From Embiotoca jacksoni (taxonomy: Eukaryota; Chordata; Actinopteri; Embiotocidae), in assembly GCA_022577435.1 (NCBI GenBank), contig JAKOON010000005.1, forward strand, positions 20,535,724 to 20,599,723: a stretch of 64,000 nucleotides of DNA. Direction: 5' to 3'. Below the pieces are notes generated by a model. That model did no database searches and was not told the origin of the DNA. It saw only the letters and a program-made list of their open reading frames with translations. Position 1 is the stretch's first letter, and each line of letters begins with the position of its first letter. The translations under genes were made by a program, and so were the position numbers. Below are positions 1 through 12,567 of the stretch, piece after piece.

Positions 1-499
1 CAGTTGTGATAATATTGTACTCACTAAAGAAGACACTGAAAGCTCAAAATAAAGCAACACTCCCAGAAATGAGTTCAAAGGGGAAACAAAGATCGTGCAG
101 TTTGTGCTTTTAAACACAACACTAAAATAATAGATAGAAATGATGGGTGAAGTTACAAATATAAAACACAATCTGTGACAAACTGTAGTTTTTGTGTCGT
201 ACTAGCAAAAGTAGTTCTACTGGGTGCAGTTGTTTTAACGACAGCAGTAGTGGCAATGGTAATAGGCCTACTTAATTCACTTTGATTTTTATTTAGAGTG
301 CAAGAGTGTTGCATGGTCCCAATACACTTTACAAGCACACAAAAAACAACTGCCCTCAAATATCAGTGTCAGGGAAATTGGAAGATAAATGTGCAAACAA
401 ACACAAAAAAGAAAGGGCCCAAGGTCCTTTCAGCCTTTTTTGTTAAACAGATACGTTTTAAGCTTAATCTTGAAGATTAACACAGGCCGGGTGCTGGTT

Positions 500-597
500 C
501 AAGAGGAGCCTGATAACTGAAGGCCCTGCCTCCAATTCGAGTCCAAATTTCCCCTTGGGGATTAATAAAGTAACTACCTAACCTAACCTAACCTAGT
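500..597 (+). repeat. Retroelement-like 3' tail with short pentamer repeat
   Basis: The segment TTCCCCTTGGGGATTAATAA followed by a simple repeat (here CTAAC-type units at 575-596) resembles the 3' end common to many fish LINE/SINE copies. Only the tail is present, so the family cannot be named. Confidence 0.4.
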
Positions 598-2817
598 CCT
601 GCCAACTCTCAGAAACACAAGCAGGCCTGCAGAGCACAGCGGTGTGAAGCGCTGTCAGTAGTAATTGCAATAGTATGCATCTGTGGTCTTTTCTAACTCA
701 ACGTTAAAGCTGTATAGGGATTTGTTTCTCATTCTGAGGCAATACAACAAGCTGAAAACACAAAGCTGACATCCGCATAATTCCAGCAGATACAGAGCAA
801 CATTGGAATAAATTCAATTTCACTCTGTTTTTGGTCTCAGCACATTCCGGAGGGAAACATCTGGCTATTTAGCAGCTAAAAGCTTCACTGTTAACACAGT
901 GGGGTGTGGTTACCGTTGCAACTGTTGTAATTCTTTTAAACTGACACTATTGATCAACGTGAACTGAATTAAGAAATCCAGTTGGTAATCAGATGATTAT
1001 TTAAGGCAATAACATTGAAACATTTAAATTAAGAGTAAACATTTTATTTTTCAGGCATTGTGGAGGGGTCAAAGCAGGAAAGAAACAGCTGGAACGAATT
1101 ATCTTAACGATTGCTCAATCTAGGCAGCGTGTTCGGTGCCTTTAAACTGGAGCATCTAGATGAAACATTGTTGAAGTCATTAATTGCACCTGTGCTTTTC
1201 ACCCCATCACAAGTTCTATGTTTACAAACCAGAAGGGCTGATAGACTTTCTGATAAAAAAAAAACTCAAACTGGTCACACACAGTGATAACATGGCCTCA
1301 TAAAACTGAACGCTAAATGCTGAATGTATGTGGTAGAACAGAGCTGTAAGTGGCTGCTTTATAAATCCCCTACAGAGGGAGGAAATGGGAAGACTAAAGC
1401 ATGAAATAAGAGGAAGTCCTGTTTTTCAAGGCTCAAGGGTCTTTCCCAAGAAGTAGAGGAGCTCACAATGGGCTTCTCTGTCTGCACGCCACCCCGAGGC
1501 CGAGCGCAGGGGCAACCTTTTGCCAAATAGGCTACGGTTGTTTTGGGGGTCGGCATAAATCAAATTAGACAGCGCACTTAAAATGCAGTGCAAGCACACT
1601 TCAGCAATGTAAACAGGCATTTATACAGAGTACATCAACCTGACTTACTTAAAGAAACTGACTTACCTAAAGTAAAATAGGACCTCACCTACAAGGTTTC
1701 GGCTTTTTTGAAAAACATTTTCTTATTTGCATTACACAGTTGTATAATGTATATGTTGTAAGAATAAGAGGATTTAAAAGTTGAACAGAGCTGTTTTTTT
1801 TTCATTAGGGTCCCCCTTAAATCATTGCCGAGCATTAGTCAACGGGAAAAAATCGTAGTCAGCCAAGTTTTCAAGTCGCAAGACGATAAAAAAAAAAAAA
1901 AAAAAAAAAAACTCAAACTGGAACTTATTACAGATGCTCTAAATAACTACAGAAACGTTTGCTACCGGCCGAGCCTTCCCCTTTCGGACAATGGCCTTGT
2001 GGGTAACCAGGGTGTGACATATGTGTCACTACGTTCATGTCGACAGCAGTGATTACGTTTCTAAAATCAGCAATAAAGTGCCTCGATAAGCGCGAGTTGC
2101 ATTCTAAAATCTCTGTGTGTACTTTTCACCTTTTCCACACACATTGTGCTCGTTGACGTTGTGCTCTCCTGTAATGTAGTTTTCTGTGCCAGCAGCCTCT
2201 CTGACTCCTTCTCTTCTCCACCCTGCTGAACATTTCATAGAGTCTGAAAACTGGGCACCGACTGGAAGCTTTTGCATTCAAGTTCCGTGGAACATTTTCC
2301 CATGAATGCAGAGACAAATTACTCTGATGGTTGGTGAATCAGAATATGCTTGAGAATGTAATTTTTTCCCCTTGTGCTCCACACAGGAAGTCCCATGATG
2401 TCATCTCCTCTGGATGTCATCTTTAATGAAGCCACTGTATAGAGGCGCGCAGCAGTATGTTAAAAACATACACATCTCCTGAACCAATTGCTAAAACATG
2501 GTTTGGTTTTGTCCCTGCGAGGTGCACTGATCTGTGCTCACACCAGTCAAAGGTGGGGGTTTGACTTGTGGGAGCTGTGGGAACAGGAGTTTGTGGTGTA
2601 GGTTTACACAACCCCCAAGGAAACATGAAGAAATGACTGCGGCAGGACAGATGGAGCCAGAGATTATAGGATTTCAGGTTTACACATTAAACATTAAATA
2701 TGAAAGATGAGATCCCCTCTGATTAAATTTCTTCCAAATGTTGTTGAAATATTAGAGGGTCTTCTGTAGAGGCCGTACACACGGCATGACAACGCACACG
2801 AATACACACACTAATGT

Positions 2818-2819
<2 letters not shown>

Positions 2820-2881
<62 letters not shown>

Positions 2882-2951
2882 GAGTCTTTCACAACGGTTT
2901 GGTCCACACAATCCCTGAAACAGAATCTCTTTTCTTCTATTGACAATCAAC

Positions 2952-3007
<56 letters not shown>
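2820..3007. repeat. Paired (CA)n and (GT)n microsatellites
   Basis: (AC)n runs from 2820 to 2878 and (GT)n from 2953 to 3007, with 74 nt between. The two tracts are reverse complements, forming an inverted repeat. G/C-interrupted GT units continue to about 3050. Confidence 0.95.
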
Positions 3008-3011
<4 letters not shown>

Positions 3012-3782
3012 TGTGCATGCGCGCGTGCGTGTGCGTTGTGCGCTGTGTGTCCGCTGTCTGAGCCAGAGGACAAGAAGCAGGGGGCTGTGGCGAGGATGGA
3101 GATGTTCGGTGGGTGTAGAGGACATGAAGGGTGGAGGAGATTGTTGGGTAATGAGTCACTGGAGCCTCCTTCAAAGCTGCTCTCCAGCCCCAAACTCCCC
3201 CTCCGACACCCGAGCAGGGAGGTCCACTGGAATCTGGGCCTATGGATGGAAGAGCTGAGTGGGCAGCCCACATACAGTACAGTGTGGATACACATGGACG
3301 GCATGGGTACGCACACACACTTGTTTCACACACATACACACACTTAATCTCCCTCTAACTAGGGTCAGGATCTCGCCGCAGAGGACGTGGCCTCTGTAAC
3401 AAAGGCATCTACAGAAGAAAATATGAAGGGTGCATGTACAGTGTGTGGTTGTCTGTATTTTATGCAGGCGCAATGCAATTTATTATCTTTCCATTGTAAG
3501 CTGGTGAAACTATGCATGTGTGTGTGGTTGTGTAGCAGGACATAGATTCAGATTTCTGTAAACTTGTACACAAACTGTGGTTAGTCGAGCGAGACACTTG
3601 ATGGAGAATTTTCTTTTTAAGCTCTTACTTTTGACATAATTTTCTTTGGCTCGGTTCAAGTTCTTCCTGTACCTGCGTGCATAAGGCTGGGCTGCAAACT
3701 TTGATACTTTTATGCTACCGACTGAACTTTGGTACCATCTACTATAAAAAAAAAAAGAAGCTTTTTTTGAACTTCAGAAGTT

Positions 3783-3890
3783 CAGTGTCTTGCCCATTAA
3801 CACGTCAGCATGTGGACAGGAGGACCAGGGGATTGACCTCACGAATAGCGAGCAACCTGCTCTCCCATCGAAGCCACAGCCACCCCTAAA
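3783..3890 (-). mobile_element. tRNA-derived SINE fragment
   Basis: Read on the minus strand it contains a tRNA-like head with B-box region (AGGTCAATCCCC), then CTCCTGTCCACATGC and GGGCAAGACACTGAACT. These are the same blocks as in the fuller copy at 25151-25343, in the opposite orientation and with more decay. Confidence 0.6.
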
Positions 3891-4259
3891 AGTGTAAATC
3901 GTAGCATCTAGCAAGTGTTTAAGGGACATCTGGTACTTGTATCTACAGAAAATAACCTGGATTATACTCTTCTCCTATGAACTTCATGAAAACTAAAGAT
4001 TTGTACTGTAATTTTCTTTTTAATAAAATAAATTTTATTAAATCAAGATCAAAAATGTATTGAAGTCAAGGAATCGGTACAAGTGTCGAACGTCTTTGAA
4101 CGATATCCATGTGCCGTCTTTTGATGTGCAAATTTGGCCCTGAAGACAGGAGCGTGTTTGTTCAAAACAAAAACAACAAACTGCTGCCAACAAACGTCCT
4201 AATGTCACATCTGTGTTAACGCCAACAGTGCCGGTAGGAAGTGTGAGGTCTGTATAGGA

Positions 4260-4262
<3 letters not shown>

Positions 4263-4313
<51 letters not shown>
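4263..4313. repeat. (CA)n microsatellite
   Basis: About 25 uninterrupted CA units. Confidence 0.95.
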
Positions 4314-4314
<1 letters not shown>

Positions 4315-4386
4315 AGCTGTGCCCTCATGTCACAGCTTTCACTCTCCTGTTTATTAGATCATGAACAACTGTTTGAGTGATGAGAG

Positions 4387-4497
4387 CAGAGGAGAGCAGA
4401 GGAGAGGAGAGGAGAGGAGAGGAGAGGAGAGGAGAGGAGAGGAGAGGAGAGGAGAGGAGAGGAGAGAGGAGAGGAGAGGAGAGGAGAGGAGAGGAGG
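4387..4497. repeat. (GGAGA)n array
   Basis: About 22 purine-only GGAGA units with a few slips. A further AGGAAGG-type purine run follows to about 4540. This long homopurine tract can form H-DNA in principle. Confidence 0.95.
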
Positions 4498-7400
4498 GCA
4501 GGTGAAAAGGAAGGAGGAAGGAGGAAGGAGGAAGGAAAAAACAAGCTGGTTTAGCAGCACCATCAGATTTATGCTGACAAACTGCCAAAAAGACAAAACA
4601 ATGAGTCCCAGCCAAGAAGCAGAGATCAGTCAACGTAGCGTTTTCACTGTAATCAGGACCTGCTGAGGCGCAGGAACAAATACACACCTAATCTTGGCTC
4701 AACTCTCCATACATAGCTGCCTCGGCTATATTTAGACACTATACATCCTCACGCGGCTGGAGGGTTGCCTAGCGTTTTGTAAAGGTCAAAGGTCGCTCCT
4801 CTGGCGTGACATGGCAATTCCTAAAAGCTTAAGATGTAATAAAAATGATGTGTTTCCCTCTCCTTTTATGTGAGCGGCCTGAACACTATTTTAGAAGTTG
4901 AAGTTGTGGAAGTGGTGATAGGCGTGCCGTGATTTGTGCGACGGCCTGTTTGTCTCGTTAAACTAAGGGACGGGCTGAGCGGGCCGGGACAAGACTCGAC
5001 AAGAGCGGCAGCTTAAAGTGGGAATCCCACAGGCAGAAATCCCACAGGCAGGCAACAAGTCAACTAGTACTAACTAGAGTTATGTAATGGCTGGCGAGTT
5101 GTTGTTTTTTTACCCGCATTTCAACTTCGTGAGAGACATTTATATTTTGCACCTCATTGCTTTTGACATTTCTCGCCTCAACTGTGGGTGAAATTGTTTT
5201 TTCCTTGATGGTAAAAGCAAAGAAGATCCTCCCCTGCTTGTGTTTTAATCGGGTCATATCTACCTGTCTGCACAAGAAGCCCACCCAGCATCCTTTTCCT
5301 CGCAATTACATCACATGATGTGGGTGGTTGGCATGGCAACAGACAGGCAGGAAATTGCTACACAGAGCCACACCAGAAAATCGGTACTCACCTTGAAAAG
5401 TTTTGCTTTTATAGCCAAGACTTGGTGATTCATCATTTGAATCATCAAAAGACACATTTAATGAGTCCATTCGTTGGAAACAAAAAGTTTGAGGTTGGTT
5501 TTATTTTCTCTTTAAGGCAACAGAGGTGGTTGAGTTCAGTAAATACTACAGAAAGTTGGACAGATAAAATAAATACAGATAAATGCTGCTACTTGTAACT
5601 GAATTCACAACACAGTAACTATTAGATCAAAATACATCAACTAAATGAAATTAAATCATAAACCTAAGGTCTTTATCCTGATTCAGACACGCCAACACCA
5701 CCAGTTTAGACAAGACAAATGACTGCAGAGACTTAAAAACATTAAAATCACAAATTATGAAATTACTTTGAGCTAAAAGTACTAAAATGGCAACAACACT
5801 GAGACTCCAAAAACCTCCATATTTCACACTAAAGTTGTAAATGGACTGAATTTATATAAGCTTTGACCCTAATTCTTGACAACATGCCTCTCATTCACCA
5901 TTTCACACACACACACAGCAACAGAGCCACAATATCATGCAAAGAGATGAAACCACAACACGTGGAAGCAGTAGTTTGAGTACACAGCTGGGATATTTTA
6001 ATATTTAGCCTTCAAGCATTAATAGGACCTGCTCTGAAAGCATTCAGAGATATGAATCATCATTTATTTTACACATGACAACTTGTTTTATAACGTTAGA
6101 TATATTGTGTGTAATATTTTGCTATCTTTATTCTCTTTCATATTTATTCCTATGGAGTGTGTTTTTGTGTGAGTTTGTGTACTGTGCCTGCATGCGTAAC
6201 AATCATTTAAATAAGTAATTAATCGCACCATTTTCTGTAATCAATCTGGATTAAGAGGCCTGGAACAATTTATATTTAAATGCTAAATGAAGTTACTATA
6301 GAGTCAACACAAAGGAAAGATAAATATCGTTGTTTAACAGCGTCTTTTTAACATCCGATTAATCACGTCCGATTAATTAACTTCGGCTCCGCAAACTATG
6401 CAAAACATGTTTTCTCCAAACATCCATCGGGCCACTTTCTAAACATCCCGCCTAAAACAAATTCCTGTTTGTATCCATCTTTCGCTAACCGGGAAACTTG
6501 GCCGAATATGTCGTCATAGATCATTGTTCATTGGTAAGCAGCAGACACAAGTAAACAAACTGCAGCTGTACCTTTTTTTTTTTTTTTCTTTTTTTTTTTT
6601 TAAACGCGGTAAATATTTCAAATTAATCGCACAATTTAAGGCGTTTATTCCGTCAGCACTATTTGAACACTATTGACATACAAGTGCTCATGTCTCATTT
6701 TGCTAAAGTCCAAGGAGTAAAAGTGGAGGCGTCACATTTTGAGTTAAAATGTGCTCGCAGTATAAAAGTGCAGAGTTCTTCCCTCTGTCTTTTCAATCAG
6801 AAGCAATGACAAATGAATTTGCATGGTGACATACATCAACATATGTATGTGTTTCAGTTTAAACCAAAGACTGTATTAAAAGCTTTAATATTAGCAAAAC
6901 CAGACTTGTTTGGATCCGATTTGTGCTTTGTAAAGTGTTTATTATTATTATTATTTTTTACTTTAAATGTCGGTATAAAGACTCACAAGTCACATTTCCC
7001 ATGTCACATAGTCCACGACCTTTAACTTCACTTCCTCTTGCTTCTGCGTGTGATTATGAGTGACAGCCCTCGAGTCTGGTTCCCATCCACTTTACGGAGG
7101 ATGCCTTTGAAGTGGTACTCGGTGGATACCTGGCATATCAATGTGTCAAGTCTATCCACACACAAATTAATCTGCACAAGTGGAATGCGTCTGTGTTTAG
7201 TGCCCTATAGCTACCGGGAGCTTTTGACGCCGCTCAACCTGATCTAAACTTCCTTTCTTTCATTTAACCTTGTTTGACTAATAATTTAATATAATGTTAA
7301 TGTTATGAATGCAGCCTGCAGCAATGCCGCACTGTGCTGTTGTAAAGCCACAGTGGAAACAAATTGATAAGTGAAGGTTTCCATTTAGGCTGTGACTCTG

Positions 7401-7923
7401 CAGATACTGTATAATTGATTGATTTGTCCACTTTGCTGGTGAAGTCAGAGGCCCGACTCAGCACCAGAACAATACACACATGGATCGGATGAGGATTCAG
7501 CATCTTGCTCATAGACACTTTGGAAGTAAAGATACATTCTGAAACAAAGGATTTGTCCCCACATGTCACTGTGCCATCTAAACCAGTAAAATCCATGTTT
7601 TTACATTCACTTACCCAAACCTTGACGGGCTATGTTTTGTTTTCTGTCTAAAAACAGGACGTTTGTGGTGTTGAGGATTGGGGCTGAAGTAGCAAAGGGC
7701 AGATTGGTACCAGAGTAAAGATCAAGGGCCAGTCTCCTTCCCCTGCCTTGTTTCTGTTCTCCACAGTTAGCAGGATGACTGAGTGGGTGTACACCGGCCC
7801 ATTGTGTTGTAAAACTCAATGTGTGGGGCAGGCGGAAGGAGTGACAGTCCAAATTAGGCCTTTGGAGTGTGTGTGTATTTGTGTTTATTTTCCAGGCAGT
7901 AAGTACTCCAAAGGAGGTTAACT

Positions 7924-7927
<4 letters not shown>

Positions 7928-7968
<41 letters not shown>
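7928..7968. repeat. (GT)n microsatellite
   Basis: About 20 GT units. Confidence 0.95.
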
Positions 7969-7969
<1 letters not shown>

Positions 7970-9309
7970 GTTACAGCCTCTTCGCTGTGCGTTTACTTCT
8001 CCTGGCACTGGATGAATGACGAGTGTAAACTGCTGTCTGGTCAAATACAGTATCCCACACAGACATGTTGCCCTGATGAATGAGCATATCTATTACAGAC
8101 CACATCCTGTAAATGAAGTTTAAAATCCCATCCGGAACAATGAGTCAAATTATCAGGGATCACAGAAAGTATTTTTTCGTATAATGTACAGTGATACAAA
8201 ATATGAAGATGCGCAGTAACAATATTAATAGACTGTTTTTGTGCAATCATTTTAAGTGGACATCTTGTTTTTTGGGGTTTTTTTTTTCCGCTTTTGTCCC
8301 CCTACCTTTTAGCATCACTGAGCCATACATAGACAAACATAATACTTTTATTGTCTCCCTGTGATCCATGTCCTCCCCACCCTCTCCGCCTCTGAATTTT
8401 CTCCCCAGGTAAGTGAGTGAGAGGCCAGCTGCACTGAGGCGTGTTCTGCTTGTTTTGGCCAAAGGGCAGCAGGTTGGATGTTTGCTCTGTGGGTTGCCAT
8501 TCTGTCTCAGTTCAGGCCCGTCCCGAATAGGCATGAACCACGCTGAAAGGCAGGAGGGAGGCAGAGAACTTGTCTGAACTTGTCTTGTCTTGCTTTCCAG
8601 AGGAGGCGGAGGGGAGGGAGTCTGGCAGTCTGGGGCTCCCTGAGGCGGCACATTAATGTGTTGACTATCTTTTACTGCATGACATCAGATGATGCCCAGC
8701 TAACTCCTAAGTAATCCAGCAAATCTCTGCTGAGATCTCGATTTTAACAGTAGTCCTGTGATGTTGGGGGAAATCCTCCCTCTCAGTTACTTTGAACAGC
8801 TGTCTGAGTCTGACGAAGAGTCTTTAAAAGTACTTGTGCTATATTATGATAACTCTTTTTAAACTTTTACACAACAACATCCAGCTAAGGTTCTAGTGCT
8901 GTTTACCAAAACACATGACCTTCAGCATTGTCACCATGGTACCACAGATGTTTCAAATTTCCAGTACTCTAAGCTCTTTAGGGCATCTCATCAGTGTTGG
9001 CTTGGAAATTAAAAATGGGAAAAGTTAAAGCTTCATGAGGAGGCAGTCTTCACTTCAAGGGCCACTGAACTGACTTTATCTGGAGCTTCTGACCAGAAGG
9101 ACAATGAACGTGAATGAATGTAGCCTGTACTACAGATTATACCTAAGCACTTTATCGCCCAATTAAGGCTTGCCGTTTTTATATATTATTTTAAAACTGG
9201 TTGTTGTTTTGGTACAAAAAGCCCTATTGTTATCCAAGGAATTATTTTTCTCATTCCTTATCCTTCATACAAATGAATTGCCTTTTTGGAGGCTTTATCA
9301 TATTTAAAA

Positions 9310-9895
9310 ACTTATGAAAGTTGGTACACACATCTCTCCCGGCGAAAAATTTCGTATCCTAGAGATTTTGTCGGACCGACTTGAAATTGTGTCAGTTCAC
9401 TCTTAACAGTTATCAAGAGAATTTGTTTTCGTTGATGGGTGTGCCCGTGGCATGGTGGCCATTTTGAACATCTCGCTATGAAACTACAAGTAGCTGTAAA
9501 TCTTAGGTACATGGACCGACCTTCTCCAAACGTTACACGTATGATAACAGTCCCGCCCCGAAGACACCTGGATGGTAATATTCGCTCATATTCATAGCGC
9601 CCCCTGGTGGCAACTGGAAATGACACTTTTCATACTTTCACATGCTATGTCGAGCTGACTGATCACATGAACCTAAAGTCAGGTCAGAATAGCCTAAACA
9701 TGTGGTTGATGATATATTGAAAAATTCTTTCGACTTTGTCCAAGAGCGTTGCCGTGGCGATGTGGCAAAATCTGAGGATTTTCCGTGACAAAGGAAGTTC
9801 ATGTTTTAAGGTCAAAGGATGCTTGAAACCTCATGAAACGAAGCACATACATCTGGCGTGGTGAGACGATACATCTGATGTGTTTTGTGAGTATT
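9310..9895. repeat. Dispersed non-coding repeat, family not named
   Basis: It has features common to abundant teleost repeats, such as GCGCCCCCTGGTGGCAACTG, ATGGTGGCCATTTTGAAC and GGTCAAAGGATGC. I see no intact coding frame or termini. The boundaries are approximate. Confidence 0.4.
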
Positions 9896-9947
9896 AACAT
9901 CGTTTTAAAATTGTAATAAAAGTTGTACTATGGGATGTAGTATTATT

Positions 9948-10100
9948 TAGCATGTCGTCCAAAATATGAAAAAAAAAAGTCACACTATAGCGTGTCGTCC
10001 AAAAAAACAAAAAATATCACATTATAGCATGTCATCCAAAATACGACAAAAAAGTCACGCTATAGCATGTCCTCAAAAGCACAAAAGAAAGTCACAGTAT
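9948..10100 (+). repeat. Short tandem array of a ~38-nt unit
   Basis: Four imperfect units start with TAGCATGTCGTCCAAAA-type sequence at 9948, 9988, 10025 and 10063 (spacing 40, 37, 38). Each has an A-rich middle followed by a TCAC block. Confidence 0.85.
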
Positions 10101-10103
10101 CAC

Positions 10104-10171
10104 AGCACGATGGTGCAGTGGTTAGTACTGGTGCCTCTCAGTGAGAAGGTCTTTGGTTTGATTCCCTCTAG
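10104..10171 (+). mobile_element. Head of a tRNA-like SINE
   Basis: It reads GCACGATGGTGCAGTGGTTA, then TGCCTCTCAGTGAGAAGGTC and TTTGATTCCC, a tRNA-like A-box/B-box pair of a fish SINE type distinct from the one at 25151. Only the head is present, directly after the 38-nt tandem array. Confidence 0.5.
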
Positions 10172-10379
10172 AGACAAGCATGTCAGGTCAAACAAATTTC
10201 ATTTTGTTAAAAATATGAAAAGAAAGTCATATTGTTTGAAATATGAAAAAAAAGGGGATTTTTTTTTTTTTTTTTTTTTTAACTGCCGGGGGAATATGTG
10301 AACCCTCGCGTGCTGCTCTTCGGGGCACCGGCGGCTCCGACCAGCTGGATCCCCGACGTGCAGCATGTATATCACTGCT

Positions 10380-12528
10380 TGCAGTTTTAAATTTTACTTC
10401 TTTTTTTTTTTTACTTTCTTTTAGAGGACCTTGTAACTCTAGTTTTGAAAGGCACTTTATAAATAAAGTTAACATACTTACTTTATACTCATACTCCACT
10501 AGATTTAATTGGCAAATATTACATGTCATCCCCTCTAATTATTTGACAGTTTTAGAAACTGGTTATGCCTTAGACTAATATTTTACATATTTAAAACATA
10601 TAGTATATTGAGCTAATATGCATTATTAAACATCAGTCACTGATACCTCCTGCATTGCAGCAAGGCTCCTAAACAGAATCCAGCTCCCCTCACAGGGGCT
10701 TAGATCAATGTGTGTGGCAGAGATGTTAATCCATGTGGTGTCTAGCATGAGATTTTCACCTGCTCAGGTTCAAATCTGAGGCCTGTGCTCAGGGCTCTGC
10801 ACAGTTAACGTCTCTGCCAAACACTCATCCCAGAACTCGTATAGAGACGTGGTCAAAATTATCAGTGACCAACCTTCCACGTAAAAAAAAAGAAAAAAAG
10901 AAAATTTTCTTTGAAAGTTGAAACTCAAAAAAAAAGAAATCATCATCCAAAACTTTAAATTCCTTATTCTATCAAACTGGCACTTTGCTTTTGATTTATG
11001 GTGTGAAATTTGAAAGGAAAGAACAAATGGAAATGGCATCAGACGGTAAGCCGCTCCATTACGAGGCTGAGTCTCCATGTTTCACTGAGGGGATGGAGTC
11101 CTTTTTCTTTGAAAGCTCCATCTGTCAAGGCAACAAAAAGGCTCTAATTTTGTTTCATGTGTCGAAAGGACTTTGGGGTTGTTTATGTTTGTCTTTCAAA
11201 AGTGGAGCTTTCTCAGGTCTTCTTCCAAGGAGACCACTTTCATAAATAATTCAGTTGGTGAGACCCGATGATCTTGATCCTGGAGGTCAGACTGTATCCT
11301 TTTTTGAAGTTTTCTTGGTTCTTTTTCTGCTATTTGAGGTGTTTTTTCTGTTCATTCAGGGGTCAGTTATCCTCTGGCGCCAACATCCAGAGAGGTTAGC
11401 TCAAGCAGAACTAACATTTGCAGTTGTGGTCACAGGAGACGATGTTGGAGCTATTATTTCCTCCCTTATATCTCCTAATACAATTCTTTTTCTTTTCTTT
11501 CTTTTATCCTTGTTCAGTGTGGGGAACACGAGTATTTTTTTCCCCCAACCAGCCGACTTCTGTGAAACTAATTGTACACAACAATCTGCTTGACTTATCT
11601 TTACATTCCACTTATCACCACTTCTGAAGGTGTATCAGTAGTATAGTCCAGGATATTTGAGAAGATCTTTATAAGCAAGAGTTCAGCTCTTTTCACGGCT
11701 TTGTTTGCTTGACGTCACACCAAAGGTATGCAGGTAAGCACGACAGAACACCTTTTGATTTCAAAGCGTTGCAGGAAGAACGGAGCATTGTTTCAATGAG
11801 TTGGTACCAACACTTTTGGCCACATCTGTCATTTCTACAAAGCCTGTAAGAATCTTTGTTGTATTTAGGGAAGAATTATCAAAAAGTGGTCCTTTAGTTT
11901 TGTTGGTTATTTATATATTCTTTTGGAAAATGTATCAGATTGACTGCTGCAGTCTAGTTATGTAAAGTGAAGTTCCTTACAGTCCCAGTTAGACCTGAGT
12001 TTACCTGCATCAATATCTCCCTCTAGTGGAGGGTTACAGAGACAACAACTGCCGTCTCCACAGTAAAATATTTCATTGTTTTGGACACTACAATGTTCTA
12101 TTTATAAGACAACAATAAGGTCCAAAGTCAGTAGCAGGGTTAAAACGTTTTACTGTAGTGCTACAGTATGCAACAGGTATGAATGAAAACATCGGGCGTT
12201 GTCGTGTTCTCTGTAGTTTTGTTCAATATGACAAAAAAATCTGGCGTGTAGAATCCCCACAACATGGCAGCAGAGTAAAAAACAAGGTAAGAATGAAAAG
12301 AATAAACAAATTAAGGTGTAAATAAAAGCATTCAAAGAGTCGACTTCCTGTGTTTGTGCTCTCCGATTCTCTCCGGTTGGGTAGATTAGTTCTGAAGTTC
12401 AATGTTTTAAAATAAAAAAGAACAGTAAAAAAAAAAACAAGATCACAGACCTGGCTTTGTTTAGCACGACCATAATGGCTTTACTCGCATACATGTGCTC
12501 CATCACACACACACGCACACGCACACGC

Positions 12529-12567
<39 letters not shown>

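Larger units (their letters stand above)
1..9300. other. Intergenic sequence downstream of osbpl5
   Basis: No gene recognised on either strand. It holds a retroelement-like 3' tail near 500-597, a paired CA/TG microsatellite at 2820-3007, a SINE fragment at 3783-3890, (CA)n at 4263-4313, a GGAGA array at 4387-4497 and (GT)n at 7928-7968. The longest open frames run through these repeats. Confidence 0.6.

Noticed and set aside
575..596. CCTAA-type pentamers resembling an arthropod telomere repeat
   Set aside because: Only about four units, following a retroelement-like 3' tail in a vertebrate intergenic region. Vertebrate telomeres are CCCTAA.
2723..3347. Several overlapping open frames of 60-200 codons on both strands
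   Set aside because: They are translations of the CA and GT tracts (poly Thr-His or Cys-Val) with no family resemblance.
4325..4687. Ser/Leu/Pro-rich and Glu/Arg-rich open frames
   Set aside because: They arise from the GGAGA array read in different frames.
6210..6660. ATTAATCGCAC motifs suggesting an element with GATTAATCGC ends
   Set aside because: The motifs are scattered and no paired termini could be placed.
8247..8651. 134-codon minus-strand frame, and a plus-strand CCCCAG|GTAAGT at about 8403-8413
   Set aside because: The protein is Pro/Ser-rich without any known motif. The splice-like site has no coding or homologous partner nearby.
10227..10578. Open frames of about 100 codons on both strands
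   Set aside because: Built on poly-T/poly-A runs. The short GC-rich stretch near 10285-10370 shows no known domain.
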